Below, in pieces: positions 22,751 to 33,445 of a DNA stretch of 64,000 nucleotides (position 1 is its first letter; the number at the start of each line of letters is the position of its first letter). Below the pieces are notes generated by a model, which saw only the letters and a program-made list of their open reading frames with translations, did not search any database and had not been told where the DNA came from. This DNA is from Candolleomyces eurysporus (Eukaryota; Basidiomycota; Agaricomycetes; Agaricales; Psathyrellaceae), in assembly GCA_027579435.1 (NCBI GenBank), contig JANBPK010000848.1, positions 62,001 to 126,000 on the forward strand, written 5' to 3'. The translations under genes were made by a program, and so were the position numbers.

Positions 22751-24342
22751 CTAAAAATGCGGTATAAAACGAGCCCATACCACCGTTTGGTGTGCATCAA
22801 GTTGTAGATCACGAAGGCTCCAAAGAGCGAGCGATACAAGTACTAGACGACAAACTATGTAAACAGTGATAGCGAAAATGGGGTAGAGCACCTGCCCGAG
22901 ATATTTGCTAAATGCCGACATTCTTTCCTTTGGATCCGATGAAATACAGTTGAGCACAAGAAATAAAACTGGAAACAGAAGTATAAACACAACCATCACC
23001 ACTGCTGCAGTGGCAAATAGGGCTAAGGTAATGAGAGAACAGAAAACTCTCCACAAGGTCCTCCCTGTGCGTAAGGGAAAGGTATAATCCCAGGCGATAT
23101 AATAAATCGCTCCGGAAATGCCGAGAAGGGCGAGAAACACGAAACCTACAATCTTTTTCATACGGGGGGTTATGATAGCAGGAGCCACTGAGACGTATTG
23201 TATAAATTCATCCGTCCCATGCGCTACATCTAACGGTGAGTATATGAATTGTTGAACGAAGTATAAATGACGAACCGGGTACTTCATTTGGGGCTGGAGA
23301 TGGCGAAGGCTGTGGGACCGGTTCACCAGAGTGCGAAGTCAAAGGCTCGGCTGCCTTGGCTTCCACTGTGATGTTGATGACGATTGGAGACTGAACGTTG
23401 AGTGGCTTGTTCCACCAAAAGATATAGACGAATAGATTCATGACCGCGTACGCCAGGGTCAAGATTTCGAGTGCTGTCACGTTGAGATTTTGCACTTTCC
23501 GTGATGCGAGTTGGACGATGAACCAGGTCGTCTGAAGGAGAGTGAGACCCTTCGTGACCGCGTCCCCTTTGCTGCGGTCAGAGATTTCCATATCTCTGGT
23601 GGGAAGGCTTTCCAGCGCCGTTCGGGCAGATGCGTACTTCTCGTTGTCATTTGATCCTGTGTCACGGTTTGACCCTTCGTTGTTCGACCTTTCGTCGTTC
23701 TCGATTAGCCTCTGTAGCTCAAGATATTCGAGACGTCCATTGACGGAGAATATTACGCCTCCCATGAGGAGAAAATGGCCATGAATGGTGTTCCAACGAC
23801 GAGCTATGTGGAATTATCATGGTAAGTAACAAGGTCGATGTGGACAATGCCGTAACCGGATACATACCTTCCTTCTTTCCAACTGTGCGTTTAATCCCCG
23901 TATTGCTCGCAAGGCGTTCCCAGAACGTGTGTTCTACTTTCTCGATGGGTTCTTTATGGCTCTTCAGAATACGCTCGTTCATCTTATCTGCGATGTACGT
24001 TGCAAGCATCCACTGCTGCAAGGCGGCCAACAACGGCAATTCGGGAGCTGCGAAAGCCCTCAGGAATGAGATCAATCGCGCGTAAAGCCTTTGCCAAAGG
24101 CTGGAATTGTATCCAACGATATTGGGGTGCACGGAGACCCATGCGCACAAGAAGGTGGTGATAATGCACGTCCAGATGATTTCGGGAGTTGATCGGTAGT
24201 TGGTGATGAAACGAATCTCATCTCTGGGCTCCAAAGGGTCGACGTAAGGATTAGAAGGGGTCGGGAAAGGAGCTGCAAGGCCCAATTTGCCGCAGCTGAG
24301 GAGAAACAGGGTAGCACCGAGCATGGGGAGTCGATAATCCAT
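22751..24342 (-). CDS. Multi-pass membrane protein with signal peptide (Y, copy 1)
   Basis: The ATG at 24342 begins a signal-like segment (LGATLFLLSCGKLGLAAP). Exon 1 (24342-23868) carries ITNYRSTPEIIWTCIITTF and HPNIVGYNSS. Exon 2 (from 23803) carries HGHFLLMGGVIFSVNG, GLTLLQTTWFIVQLASRK and LAYAVMNLFVYIFWWNKPL. The last exon carries FVFLALLGISGAIYYIAWDY, LFATAAVVMVVFILLFPVLF and a final YIVCRLVLVSLALWSL before a stop at 22751. About seven membrane spans are likely. The NYRSTPEIIWTC and FWWNKPLN motifs recur in a family I associate with Agaricomycetes, and no function is known to me. The exon 2-exon 3 junction is unclear. The donor equivalent to that in copy 2 is lost, and the nearest GT is in the wrong phase. 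An upstream donor around CACTCTG may be used instead. Confidence 0.65.
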
Positions 24343-25344
24343 GTAGATGCTACGAGATGGCGAGCGGCCTGTTTAAATGAGTGGTATTTTCGCTGCGTCA
24401 TGGCGTCCTCATGTCGCAGGATGTTCTAGGTCTGCCATGAGTCCGAGTCCGTCGAAGTGATCCTACAGGATAGTTGACAGTTGGAATGGACGCTCGACCG
24501 AATAAATAGGGGCAAGCATGCTCTGCACTTGCATCTAGACGAAACGCAATCCCATTAGCGCCCGTATCTAGGCGCGGAGGAAATACACAACATAATTAAG
24601 GTGTTTGAATGTTTGAAACGAGCTAAAGTTAAATTAAAGGCTCGCCTCTAGACGGAATATTTCGACAGTATCTCTGAAACATATTTATGGGACAGATATG
24701 GATTGGTGTTCCACGATGCACTCCCGAGATGAATGAGCCGCGTGTTAGGGGTGCGTGTGCCAGAGATCAATCTGCAATCCGGTGACCTGCAAGTCAATAT
24801 CGAGTGTACCGGAAGGGTTACGAATTATTTTCCAGATGATGCACTGAATTCAGCAACCATGGCACGCAAAACGCAGGAAGAATGTAACATACGCTTCTCT
24901 AAATCCACCCGCCTCCCGTAAAGGCATTGGACCGCGACAGCTTATATGGTTTCAAACCTGTTGGAATGGATATGCGAGTTCCCAGACGAATTTCTCCCTT
25001 CCTCGCTCTCGCTAGTCTTGCAATCGCTTTGTGGATGGATGGCGGGGTGACGGCGATGGAGTAGCGGGGATGTAAGCAAGATGTAAGGGAGGGGGAATCG
25101 GTTTTGCAGACCGGATCATGGATGACCGTGAGAGTCGGCTCCCATCTCAGAGTCCCAGCCTCCCGGCCGATTTGTTCGTATTCCCTCCTTCCAACCCCCA
25201 CAGTCCCATCGCTGTGATGTCTGCTTTTTTGCCCAGGATGCAAATCCTGTCTGGGGCTTTTAGCATCAAGCTCAGCAGACGGAATCTCTTCAGCACCCCA
25301 GCTCCTGCAATCTTTACTTGTCTGTTAACCAACGCCCAATTTTG
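24343..25344. other. Intergenic region at the junction of the two cassettes
   Basis: One kilobase between the end of the first cassette (start codon of Y) and the first recognisable dynamin homology of the second. I see no gene. The first half of the duplicated dynamin gene, including its P-loop, is missing from here. Confidence 0.45.
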
Positions 25345-26371
25345 ACCCTTCCTCTATCTGACCGACTTCGAGAGCCAAGGTGCGCACCGCTTGGTTCTTC
25401 TATTCAAACTATTAGTAGCTAACAAGCTCCTCAGGTGTCCTCACAAACCCGGCCTAATCCTCACCAGCAAGGAACAAAGCTGGATCTGCTTCATTCGAAA
25501 TGAGCGCGAACCTTTGGACCTACCTCCAATCTGCGTTGCCAAGTCAATGGCAGCCTGGACAAGAACGAGCTTCTGCAGTCTGTGCACCCCCGCTCAGCAG
25601 ACATCTCACAAGGCCATTAGGAACTGCCCCCCGAATTCTGCCCTTCTACCGCGAGAACGCTGCAATGAAGTCCTTCCCGTGTCCCCAATTCGTCGATCAT
25701 GAAGGGGAGCTTGGAGCTTCTGCCTCTCAGGATTATGAAGATCCCTATGCTGAAGAAGCGTTTTCCGAAGACAAGGAAGCTATGGCCTCAGCAACCATCA
25801 CGGGTGGGCTGCGAAGGGAGTTGAAGCTGGCCGGAATGCGCACAAGTATGTCCATTTCCCTTATTCTCTTTTTTGGGCTGATCAATTCTTCCCCTACAGA
25901 GCTCGTACTCGGGAGCTCCCCGGCAACTATCCATTCGTGGTTTAGCAGACGTTCATCAGAATATCGTTGAAAGGTAGTCTGCGCCAGCCCTCACGTATCT
26001 AGGGGCTGTTCAGGCTATCTTAGCCAGCTACGTGATGAAGCTCGTGACGAACCATTTCGAGCATTTCTGTCCAACGAACCAAGTAAGTTCGTTGGTTGGC
26101 ATCGTGTTTCGTAAATTGGTTTGATCAAATATGACAATCTAAAGACGATGATTCACGACAATCGCATGTAGACGGCTTGCCGACAACATCCCGCTTGCCG
26201 TTGAGCACGAAAACTCATCCAAGCGATCGAACGGGACACTTTGAAGATGGGCCCGATGATCAGTGTCTTGCGAAGCAGTTGGTTCAGGAGAGTCCCCAGG
26301 TCGTGGATAAGTGTTCGAAGAAGCTCGAGCACGTCCAGGTTGCGAGTATGGAACTCTTGAAATTGTGTTGA
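25345..26371 (+). pseudogene. Truncated, frame-broken dynamin-like GTPase copy
   Basis: Homology to the gene at 15576-18516 begins at the exon encoding TDFENQGAHRL (here near 25363) and continues through the G4 exon, where TKPD is altered to TNPA or is frame-shifted. It then jumps from the REPLD segment (about 25515) to the segment equivalent to 17160 onward, losing roughly 350 bp. The acidic region with EDPYAEEAFSED and the exon encoding RTRELPGNYPF (about 25900-25950) follow. A second deletion removes most of the middle domain, and the end matches the last exon (VASMELLKLC, stop near 26371). There is no P-loop, and several frame breaks are present. It is followed in the same orientation by an intact X gene, as in the first cassette. 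Confidence 0.85.
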
Positions 26372-26712
26372 GTCAAAGTGGCCCTTTTGACTGCCAGCGT
26401 CGTTCATGAAGATGTACGTTTTCAGTTTCTTGTTCTAATTCCGTCTCCTTCTTCTGCTATCTATCATAATAGCTGTTCTAAACCAATTCTGCTTTTGCGT
26501 AATGTCACGTTTTCGGTATTTCGAAGCTTGATGTGATTGCGAGCATAGATATTAATGGAACCCATGCCATCCTCTTGGATTTCGGGCGTTTTTGAGCAGG
26601 AAGGTGCATGGCTTCACACAGTCACGTTTCAACTGCAATACTGCAACGAGGACTTGAACACCCAACGGCCCCTCCCGGCTCCCTCCCACTGCTTTGTCAT
26701 AGTTCATTCCCT

Positions 26713-28001
26713 ATGCCGGCCACACAACACGAAGATGAGGCCATCGCCTTTAATACTGTTCACCCTCTTAACTACGGCAGCGTCTACAACAGGACGGTCA
26801 ACCATTGCGTGAATAGCAACTTAGAGAACGCACCAGTATCGTACCCGCCTTGTAAATTCGTTGTTCCAGTGTCATGAACTACAGCACAGAACTGACATCG
26901 CTGCAGCAGATGACCTAAATTTTACGCACACACTACCACTTCCAGTCCAAACGCGTAACAGCAGGATCTCTGAACAAGGTTCAGGAGGTCAAGCATTCTC
27001 CCCTGCAGCGAGTGATTTGAATTCTACCCGGCCCCGATCACCTTCTCCAGCCACACCACTTAATAGCGTCAGTGTCTACCAACAGAGCTCAGGAGGCCAG
27101 GCGTTCCTCCGAGTGTCGGAGAAAGCCATCTGTGCTTTGAGAACGTCACATCTTGCCACAATGCTGTGGATGCCTCATTTCTACCAAAGCCAACTGAGGG
27201 ATGTAGACGATCAAGGTCGTCGATGGTCGGACTTTGTTGATTGTCGAATTTCTGAATGGAATATCATGTTTGTTGTTGCTCTAGGTCTTCTCGCGTGAGT
27301 TCTTCCTTTTATTTTTTTTCCGTCAGACGCCCCTCACATCGGACCTTGCAACCCACTCAACTCATTTTTCACTCGAATAGAGTCTGTCTAACCATTCTAC
27401 AAATTCAGTCTGCGGCCAACGATAGAATTATTCGAGCGTTCACTTTCCCTGCCATGTATCGAGCTACTTCTGGGCTTGTTTTCGCCGTCATTCTTAGTAT
27501 TCATTTTCGCTCTTTGTCGACGAAAAATAATTCTTGCACTCGGTCATGGTGTGAGGTAGGACTCCCTTTGGTCATCGTACCTGCAGCGTGATTCTCATTT
27601 GAGCGTAATGGCAGGGAGTGTCCGGATCCGATGCAGCTAGCTCCGATATTTCGACACTCTCCATAGTGCTATCTCTACCTGCCACTTCCGTCAGTTGGTA
27701 TGTCGCCAAATTGATTAATCTCGAAATACTGACAACAACGTTTCTGGGTATAAATAGGGCGGCTTGCTTTTTCATTGGCGCTCTCCTCTCGCTACTTTGG
27801 AAGATGGACGCTATACCAAAGGAAGAAATCCTTGAGAGATCCAAATCGGTCATGGTTTCGGAGCACCCTGATCTGTTTATTGCCTCGCTCTTCAGTGCTC
27901 GTACCATTGTTATATTACTGATAGCTGTCGACTTTGGCTACCTCGTTTGGATCTTTGTAGTGTTGCATCGCCGTAGACAGGCTCTCACAGGAAACAGCTA
28001 G
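26713..28001 (+). CDS. Multi-pass membrane protein of unknown function (X, copy 2)
   Basis: Five exons (26713-26851, 26907-27294, 27381-27555, 27615-27697, 27758-28001) join in frame to 342 residues. The start codon was chosen because the ATTCCCT immediately before it is conserved with copy 1. The N-terminal half is polar and differs strongly from copy 1. From LWMPHFYQSQLR onward the proteins align well: ISEWNIMFVVALGLLA is identical, and FPAMYRATSGLVFAVILS, FFIGALLSLLWKMD and VDFGYLVWIFVVLHRRR follow. Intron positions and phases are all conserved. The conserved membrane core and free N-terminus suggest the core is under purifying selection. It is convergent with the F-box gene at 28072, with only 70 bp between stops. 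Confidence 0.75.
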
Positions 28002-28071
28002 ATATTATAAAGGTGGATGAAGGCAAACAAGTGTACACCAATACTCTACTATCACTATAAGCATATAACTA

Positions 28072-29769
28072 CTAGGAACGCTGGATCTTAATTACACTCC
28101 CATTTGGCGATCCTCTCAGGCAATACAACTGAGCAGGAAATGTCAACACACCTGGGTTCTTGAGCCCCATGGTGTGCAGACACGCCTTCACAGCCTCGGC
28201 TGCCGCCTCGACATCCAGCGGATAGTGTAGTAATGCTGTGTCAAGTAGCGCATTCTTCGAATCCTTTGTGATTAGACTGGCCTTGGTCATCCTCCGCTGA
28301 GCCAGCTGCACGAAAGCCGCAAGGAACTCATCTGAAGGGACATGCTCAGTACGCAACGGAATGGGGTAGACTCGAAGGACCCTCAAGCCTGGCAAGAGCC
28401 GCTGGGATGGCGATTTTGGGCGCGTCAAGGAAGAAAGCACCTGAAGGAATGATTCTCTACCCAACCCTAACGAGAGGGACGTGATGGTGGCTGCATACTG
28501 GATGATGGCGAGGAGTTGCTCGGCATGAGCCGACTGCAATACGATCCCTAGCTCCCTCAATTTCCGACAACGACCGACGAAATGGGCGAATGGGATGTGG
28601 CCAAAAAACGAGGCTGGTGAGGTTGATTCCACTTGGAGGAACGACAGGTTGGGAAGGTGTAATGCCTTCCAGAAGGCGCTGGCCTGATCTTGATTAGCGC
28701 CAGATTCGAATTCAATTTTGATGTCCAGATGTCTGAGGCGGTCCATGGCGATATCATCGATCGACCAGGAGGTGGATGGGCGGACGATGCAATCGAGCAC
28801 GCAATGCTCAAGATTGGGAAGGTTTTGCAGGACCTCGACGCAGAGCTCAAGGGGAGTAAAAGGCATGAACCGGGTAACTTTCTCATACCGGAAATGGGTG
28901 ACTGTCGACTTGTCAATCAGGAGGCCACTCATGGAAACATGGGAATTGAAGCTGAGGGAAGCGAGCTGTGGGCTGTTCGCAAAAATGTCCACCACTGGCG
29001 CTTCCAAGCCCCCATGCGAATGGTAGACGCCTAGATGATGAAGTCGATTGGTCTTGCCCTTGGCTTCGGATAGGGCATCCCAATAAATTCGGTAAGGAGG
29101 CAGGTAGAAAATGGCGGATTTCCAGCGATGAGCCTCTCGGGCTAAAAGGCGCAACTCTGGCATGTGGGAGGAGGATTGACCAGTAGCAACATCGGAAACA
29201 TCGAGGTCGTCGATGACTCCAACGGTGAGGTCACAGTCTCCAGAGCGCGATAGGAATAAATCCAATATTTCGACGCGAAGTTTGAATCTCGGTTGGACAA
29301 CAAGGCGAATGGTAGTCCAAAGTTTGGGGGTCGTAATAGCGGCTGATCTCCACGAACGGCAAATTTGACTGAGGAGGAGGGGTCCGTGAAGGGGGTCAAA
29401 GCTATCGGGTATTTTCAAATTGGTTTGGTGGGTGGGGGCACCTTTAGGGCACCAGGAAAATATCTCGGAAAGGAGTTCGGGGAAGATACGCCGAAGGGGT
29501 GATAGCAACCCACGGTGCTCATGCGCGAACGACTTGAGTTTCTTGTGTCTTGACTTTAGCCCATTGAGAACGGCTTGCATTTGCAGAATATGGGATTCCA
29601 GCTGTTCGATCTCCTCCTCGACGTCTGATAGACATTGTCTGATTGCACGAGCCTCAGTCGACGACGGGACTTCGTTTGTCCCAAGTAGCTGGGGGGCTGG
29701 TGGTACCCTGTCTTCTGAGCCTGACCCTATGAGCTCAAATTTGCAGCTTGGGCAGAAAAGCGCAGGCAT
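28072..29769 (-). CDS. F-box domain protein with N-terminal CxxC and coiled coil
   Basis: A single frame of 565 codons. Residues 5-9 contain FCPSC, a possible half zinc site seen in other mushroom F-box proteins. A heptad-rich helix follows (about 40-85, SDVEEEIEQLESHILQMQAV and LKSRHKKLK), then an F-box (about 90-150, LRRIFPELLSEIFSW, LLLSQICRSWRSAAITTPKLW). The remainder is irregular leucine-rich sequence, for example LPNLEHCVLDCIV and LPGLRVLRVYPIPL. It is inferred to be an SCF substrate receptor, with target unknown. It sits between X and Y in the second cassette and is intact, whereas the F-box at the same place in the first cassette is a wreck. Confidence 0.8.
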   Translation of the reverse strand: MPALFCPSCKFELIGSGSEDRVPPAPQLLGTNEVPSSTEARAIRQCLSDVEEEIEQLESHILQMQAVLNGLKSRHKKLKSFAHEHRGLLSPLRRIFPELLSEIFSWCPKGAPTHQTNLKIPDSFDPLHGPLLLSQICRSWRSAAITTPKLWTTIRLVVQPRFKLRVEILDLFLSRSGDCDLTVGVIDDLDVSDVATGQSSSHMPELRLLAREAHRWKSAIFYLPPYRIYWDALSEAKGKTNRLHHLGVYHSHGGLEAPVVDIFANSPQLASLSFNSHVSMSGLLIDKSTVTHFRYEKVTRFMPFTPLELCVEVLQNLPNLEHCVLDCIVRPSTSWSIDDIAMDRLRHLDIKIEFESGANQDQASAFWKALHLPNLSFLQVESTSPASFFGHIPFAHFVGRCRKLRELGIVLQSAHAEQLLAIIQYAATITSLSLGLGRESFLQVLSSLTRPKSPSQRLLPGLRVLRVYPIPLRTEHVPSDEFLAAFVQLAQRRMTKASLITKDSKNALLDTALLHYPLDVEAAAEAVKACLHTMGLKNPGVLTFPAQLYCLRGSPNGSVIKIQRS

Positions 29770-30321
29770 GCTTTGCAGCAGTGACTGATCAGCGGGGGGA
29801 GCCTGTGAGATGTGGGGATCAGAGTAAGAGACTTGATCGTGGCTGCTTACTGGGCGGAATCAAATCCGAATTTTGTCAAAAGATGCGATCAGAATGATGA
29901 TGCGTAGTAGTGGATGGTTTGCCTTCCAAAACATGAGCCTGACGGCATAAATGACATTCCCATCGATATCGTTAATGCTTCAACGCTAGTGTGATATCAG
30001 ACTGCGGAGCTGGTTAACACTCACAGAATCTAAGTATTTAGATTCTGTGAGAGATTAAAATGGCCCATGAGACACGATCATTGACCAAAACCGCATCATT
30101 CAAGTTGTCCCCAGTGCATTGGAGGGAAGAGGTGATCAACCTTGGATACAACTTGAAAAACATTTTACCGTGTGGAATTATCCGAAATTGTTCCATCCTT
30201 CCCGCTTAAAAGGCGCTCAAAAATGCTTGCTAGGTGTGAGCAAACTATATAGAGAGAGATGGCCATTAGAGTACAAGTCCCAAAGAAAATGGTGCTCCGG
30301 ACAAAGGTGTCAAGTAGTAGA
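29770..30321. other. Intergenic region
   Basis: Between the F-box gene start and the end of Y copy 2. It contains a short imperfect inverted repeat around 30025-30050 (ACAGAATCTAAGTATTTAGATTCTGTGA forms a hairpin with an 11-bp stem). No gene is seen. Confidence 0.45.
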
Positions 30322-31890
30322 CTAAAAATGCGGTATATAACGAGACCAAACGACTGTTTCATGTGCATCAGGTGGGAGATCATGAAGACTCCAAAGAGCC
30401 AGGGATACAAGCATAAGGCGACAAACTGTGTAAAAGACGATAAAAACAATGATGGCAATTGCTTTCTGGAATGCTTTGTTCTCCAACACGCTTTTGAATA
30501 GCTTCGATGAGCAACAGATACAGCTGATGACCAGGAGCAGTAAACCTGCAATCAGCGTCAGAATGAAGCCTGCTACCGGAGTAGCGAACGGGGCTAAGGT
30601 GATGAGGGAACAGAAAACTCTCCATAGAGTCCTCCCTACCGGCAAGGGAAAGGTAAACTCCCAGGCAATATAGTAAATGCCACCGGAGATTCCGAGAAGT
30701 GCTAGAAGGACGACAAACGCAATCACGTTCATACGATGGGTTGGCTCGAGGTCATGGCGGTACCGTAAAAATACGTTCTTTGCCTTTCCTACAATTAATA
30801 GTGCATATGGGTTATTGAACACGAGGTGAATAACGAACCAGGTCTTGCCTCTAAACTCATTTGGGAGGGTGGATCAGATCCTTCATTCGACATTCGAGGT
30901 GGGGAGGCTGGTAGGACCGGTTGATTTTCAAGTTCATCCGGGGGCGAACCAAGAGAGTCGACGGCCTTGCTTTCCACTAGTGTCAGGTTGATAACGATGG
31001 GGGACTGCACGTTGAGGGGCTTGTCCCACCAGAAAATATAGACGAATAGAGTCATGACCGCGTATGCCAGGGTCAAGATTTCCAATAGGGTCACGTTGAT
31101 ATTCTGCATTTTCCGTACTCCCAACTGGACGATAAACCAGGTCGTCTGAAGGAGAGTGAGACCCTTTGTGACCACATCTCCTTTGCTACGGTCAAAAATC
31201 TCCATATCTCTGTCGGGAAGGCTCTGGAGCGCTGCTCGGGCAGCAACATACGGCTCCCTGTTGTCGCCTTCGTCTAGTAATCCCTCGAGCTCGAGGTATT
31301 GAAGTTGACCATCGACGGAGAAGATAACGCCACCCATGAGGAGGAAGTGACCATGGACAGTTGCCCAACTATGGCTACCTGATGAATACCGCGGTGAGCA
31401 ACAAGCTTGAAGGCATATATGATGGACGCATACCGTCGTCCCGGTCAACTGTGCGTTCGAGCCCCATCTTCTTCGCAAGACGTTCCCTCAAAATTGCTGC
31501 AAAGAGGTTTCTCATCCTCTGCACAATACGCCGGCGAATGCCCTCCCGTTTTCCTATCTTGTCCGCGATGTAATTTGCGAGCATCCACTCCCGTAAAGCC
31601 GCCAACAGCGGAATCTCTGGGGCAGAGAAAGCCACAAGAAACATGGTGATTCGCGCTCGAAGCCTCTGCCACCGAGTGGAATTGTATCCAACGATGTCAG
31701 GATGCATGGAGACCCATGTGCACAAGAAAGTGGTAATAAGGCACGTCCAGATGATTTCCGGGGTTGATCGATAGTTGGTGGCGAAAAGAATCTCGTCTCT
31801 GGGTGCCAAAAGGTCAATTGAAGGGGCTGGGAAAGGAGCTCCTAAGCTCAACTCGCAACCACTAAGGAGGGAAAAGACGATGGCGAGCAT
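30322..31890 (-). CDS. Multi-pass membrane protein with signal peptide (Y, copy 2)
   Basis: The ATG at 31890 opens a signal-like segment (MLAIVFSLLSGCELSLGAP). Exon 1 continues with NYRSTPEIIWTCLITTFLC and HPDIVGYNSTRW. Exon 2 gives VHGHFLLMGGVIFSVDG, GLTLLQTTWFIVQL and YAVMTLFVYIFWWDKPLN. The final exon gives FVVLLALLGISGGIYYIAW, a hydrophobic block (ILTLIAGLLLLVISCICC) and ends WSRYIPHF. Splice donors and acceptors all join in frame, so this copy looks fully functional, unlike the questionable third exon junction in copy 1. About seven membrane spans are predicted by eye. The function is unknown. In both cassettes Y is on the strand opposite to dynamin and X. Confidence 0.72.
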
Positions 31891-33263
31891 TTGCGGTTGA
31901 TAGAGAACGCTATGAAACTGAAGGCCTCCAACTTATATTGATACGAGAGGACGCTCAATGTCAATGCACCGTGCCATCCTCATGGCGCAGCTTGCGTCTA
32001 TGAGTGACCATACGAGACAGTCGGAATGAATGCTAAGCCGAATAACGACTGTGCAACGCTATGTCCACCTGCATGGATGGATGAGGAATAAGCAAGGTCC
32101 TACGCGTGCATTCGCTCGAGACCTATCAGGTGCTAGCGCATTAGACCAACATCTGATCAGTTTCTCGCCCAGATGTTGTCAATGTCGAGATGAAGACAGA
32201 ACTTGATTTAATACTCACCTTGACACGCCCCACGGGTGCGGTTGTTTTGAGTGAGATAGTGATAGCGAAGGGAAGCGGCATTCCGGATATAATGAAAACG
32301 TTTCACTTTCATTGAGATACCCCTTCTCAGGCACTTATCAACAACTTTGCAAGTCCTCCAGGTACAATGAGGCAGCTGTTCCGAGTCCAGCACTGTGGCG
32401 AGACTGAATTTGCACCGTCACCATGCGTTGCCAGTATGAATCAACCCGGTATTACAAACATGAGTGCAATAGATCGGTCCGCAATGCCTGGCATGGGGGA
32501 TCGAGGGTCAGAATTTCCCCTAAAGCTCGCTATTTACTACCAATGAAGCACCATAACGTTCAGCAGACATCGCACACGAAATGAATCAGAATGGAAACGA
32601 AAACCTACACTTCTTCAAACCCTGTCGCTCGACCCAAGCTCATCGCCGCAAAATCCCCCCATAAGCACAGTAGTTCACGACAGCTTCACGTCCTGCAGCA
32701 CCTTCAATCTTCCTCATCCTTTACCTCACTCTTTCTTGGCCTCGCGAGGTCCTTCAACCGCTCAACCTCACCCCACGGAAGCGGTTTGCCCGCATTTTGA
32801 ATGGTCACGACTCAATCTGCTGCTGGACGGAGATGTGAGTTTCCAAACGCANTTTTTTCTTCGTCCCTTGTCTTCTGAATCGGTAAGATGATGGCGCGGA
32901 GATGGCATCATGGGTGGATTTGCCCGTTGTTTCAGGATCAGGAATGATGGGATCGCGGGAGTCTACTTCTACGCTCGAGGTAGCCCCAGTTCGAGTCCCG
33001 GATTTCGCAATTTTTTTTGTGAGCTGAGGGTGAAGGCTTCAACGGTTGATACTTTTTGAGGGCGTCCCCCAGATATTATATCTGGGAATTACACTTGCGT
33101 GTCAAGCACAGATATAGATAGATAAGGGCTTCATCTGTCAAGTAACCGGGGTGCTATCCTCCGATTCAAGGCTCAGCAATGAGTGCAGAAACGACTGAAT
33201 ATCGCAAACTGTATTTACATTTGAAGACAAATACTACAAATGTATGTCAATTCCTCACTTTGC
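31891..33263. other. Intergenic region
   Basis: About 1.4 kb without a supported gene. It contains an undetermined base at 32852 beside a T tract and a tRNA-like B-box near 32990 that does not fold as a tRNA. It marks the right-hand end of the duplicated cassette region. Confidence 0.4.
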
Positions 33264-33350
33264 TGAGGCCGAGTTCAGGGCCAAATCGTGACGCCATCTA
33301 TCTCTTAAATTCGGTTGGTCAGTGGAGACGACCAGCCTTCCGGACGAGAC
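33264..33350 (-). repeat. Duplicated copy of the neighbouring F-box gene's C-terminal end
   Basis: On the minus strand this encodes VVSTDQPNLRDRW and a DLALNSASAK-like end. It aligns with the final codons of the gene at 33446-35341 (VVTIDQPKDRW, GSEFGLTKT). It lies immediately downstream of that gene, so it is a local tandem duplication of the 3' end. Confidence 0.65.
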
Positions 33351-33445
33351 TATGGTATGCACAAACATGAGGTGGGAAAACATAATTTCCACTTGTGGGT
33401 ATCCGACCGATCTTATACATCCGAATGTTAGTGGTAGTCTCAGAT

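Noticed and set aside
28690..29034. Plus-strand open frames inside the F-box gene at 28072-29769
   Set aside because: They are shadows of the intact 565-codon minus-strand gene.
32930..33015. Possible tRNA gene with a GTTCGAGTCCC box and a T run after it
   Set aside because: The T-stem around the box has two mismatches and no matching acceptor stem can be found upstream.
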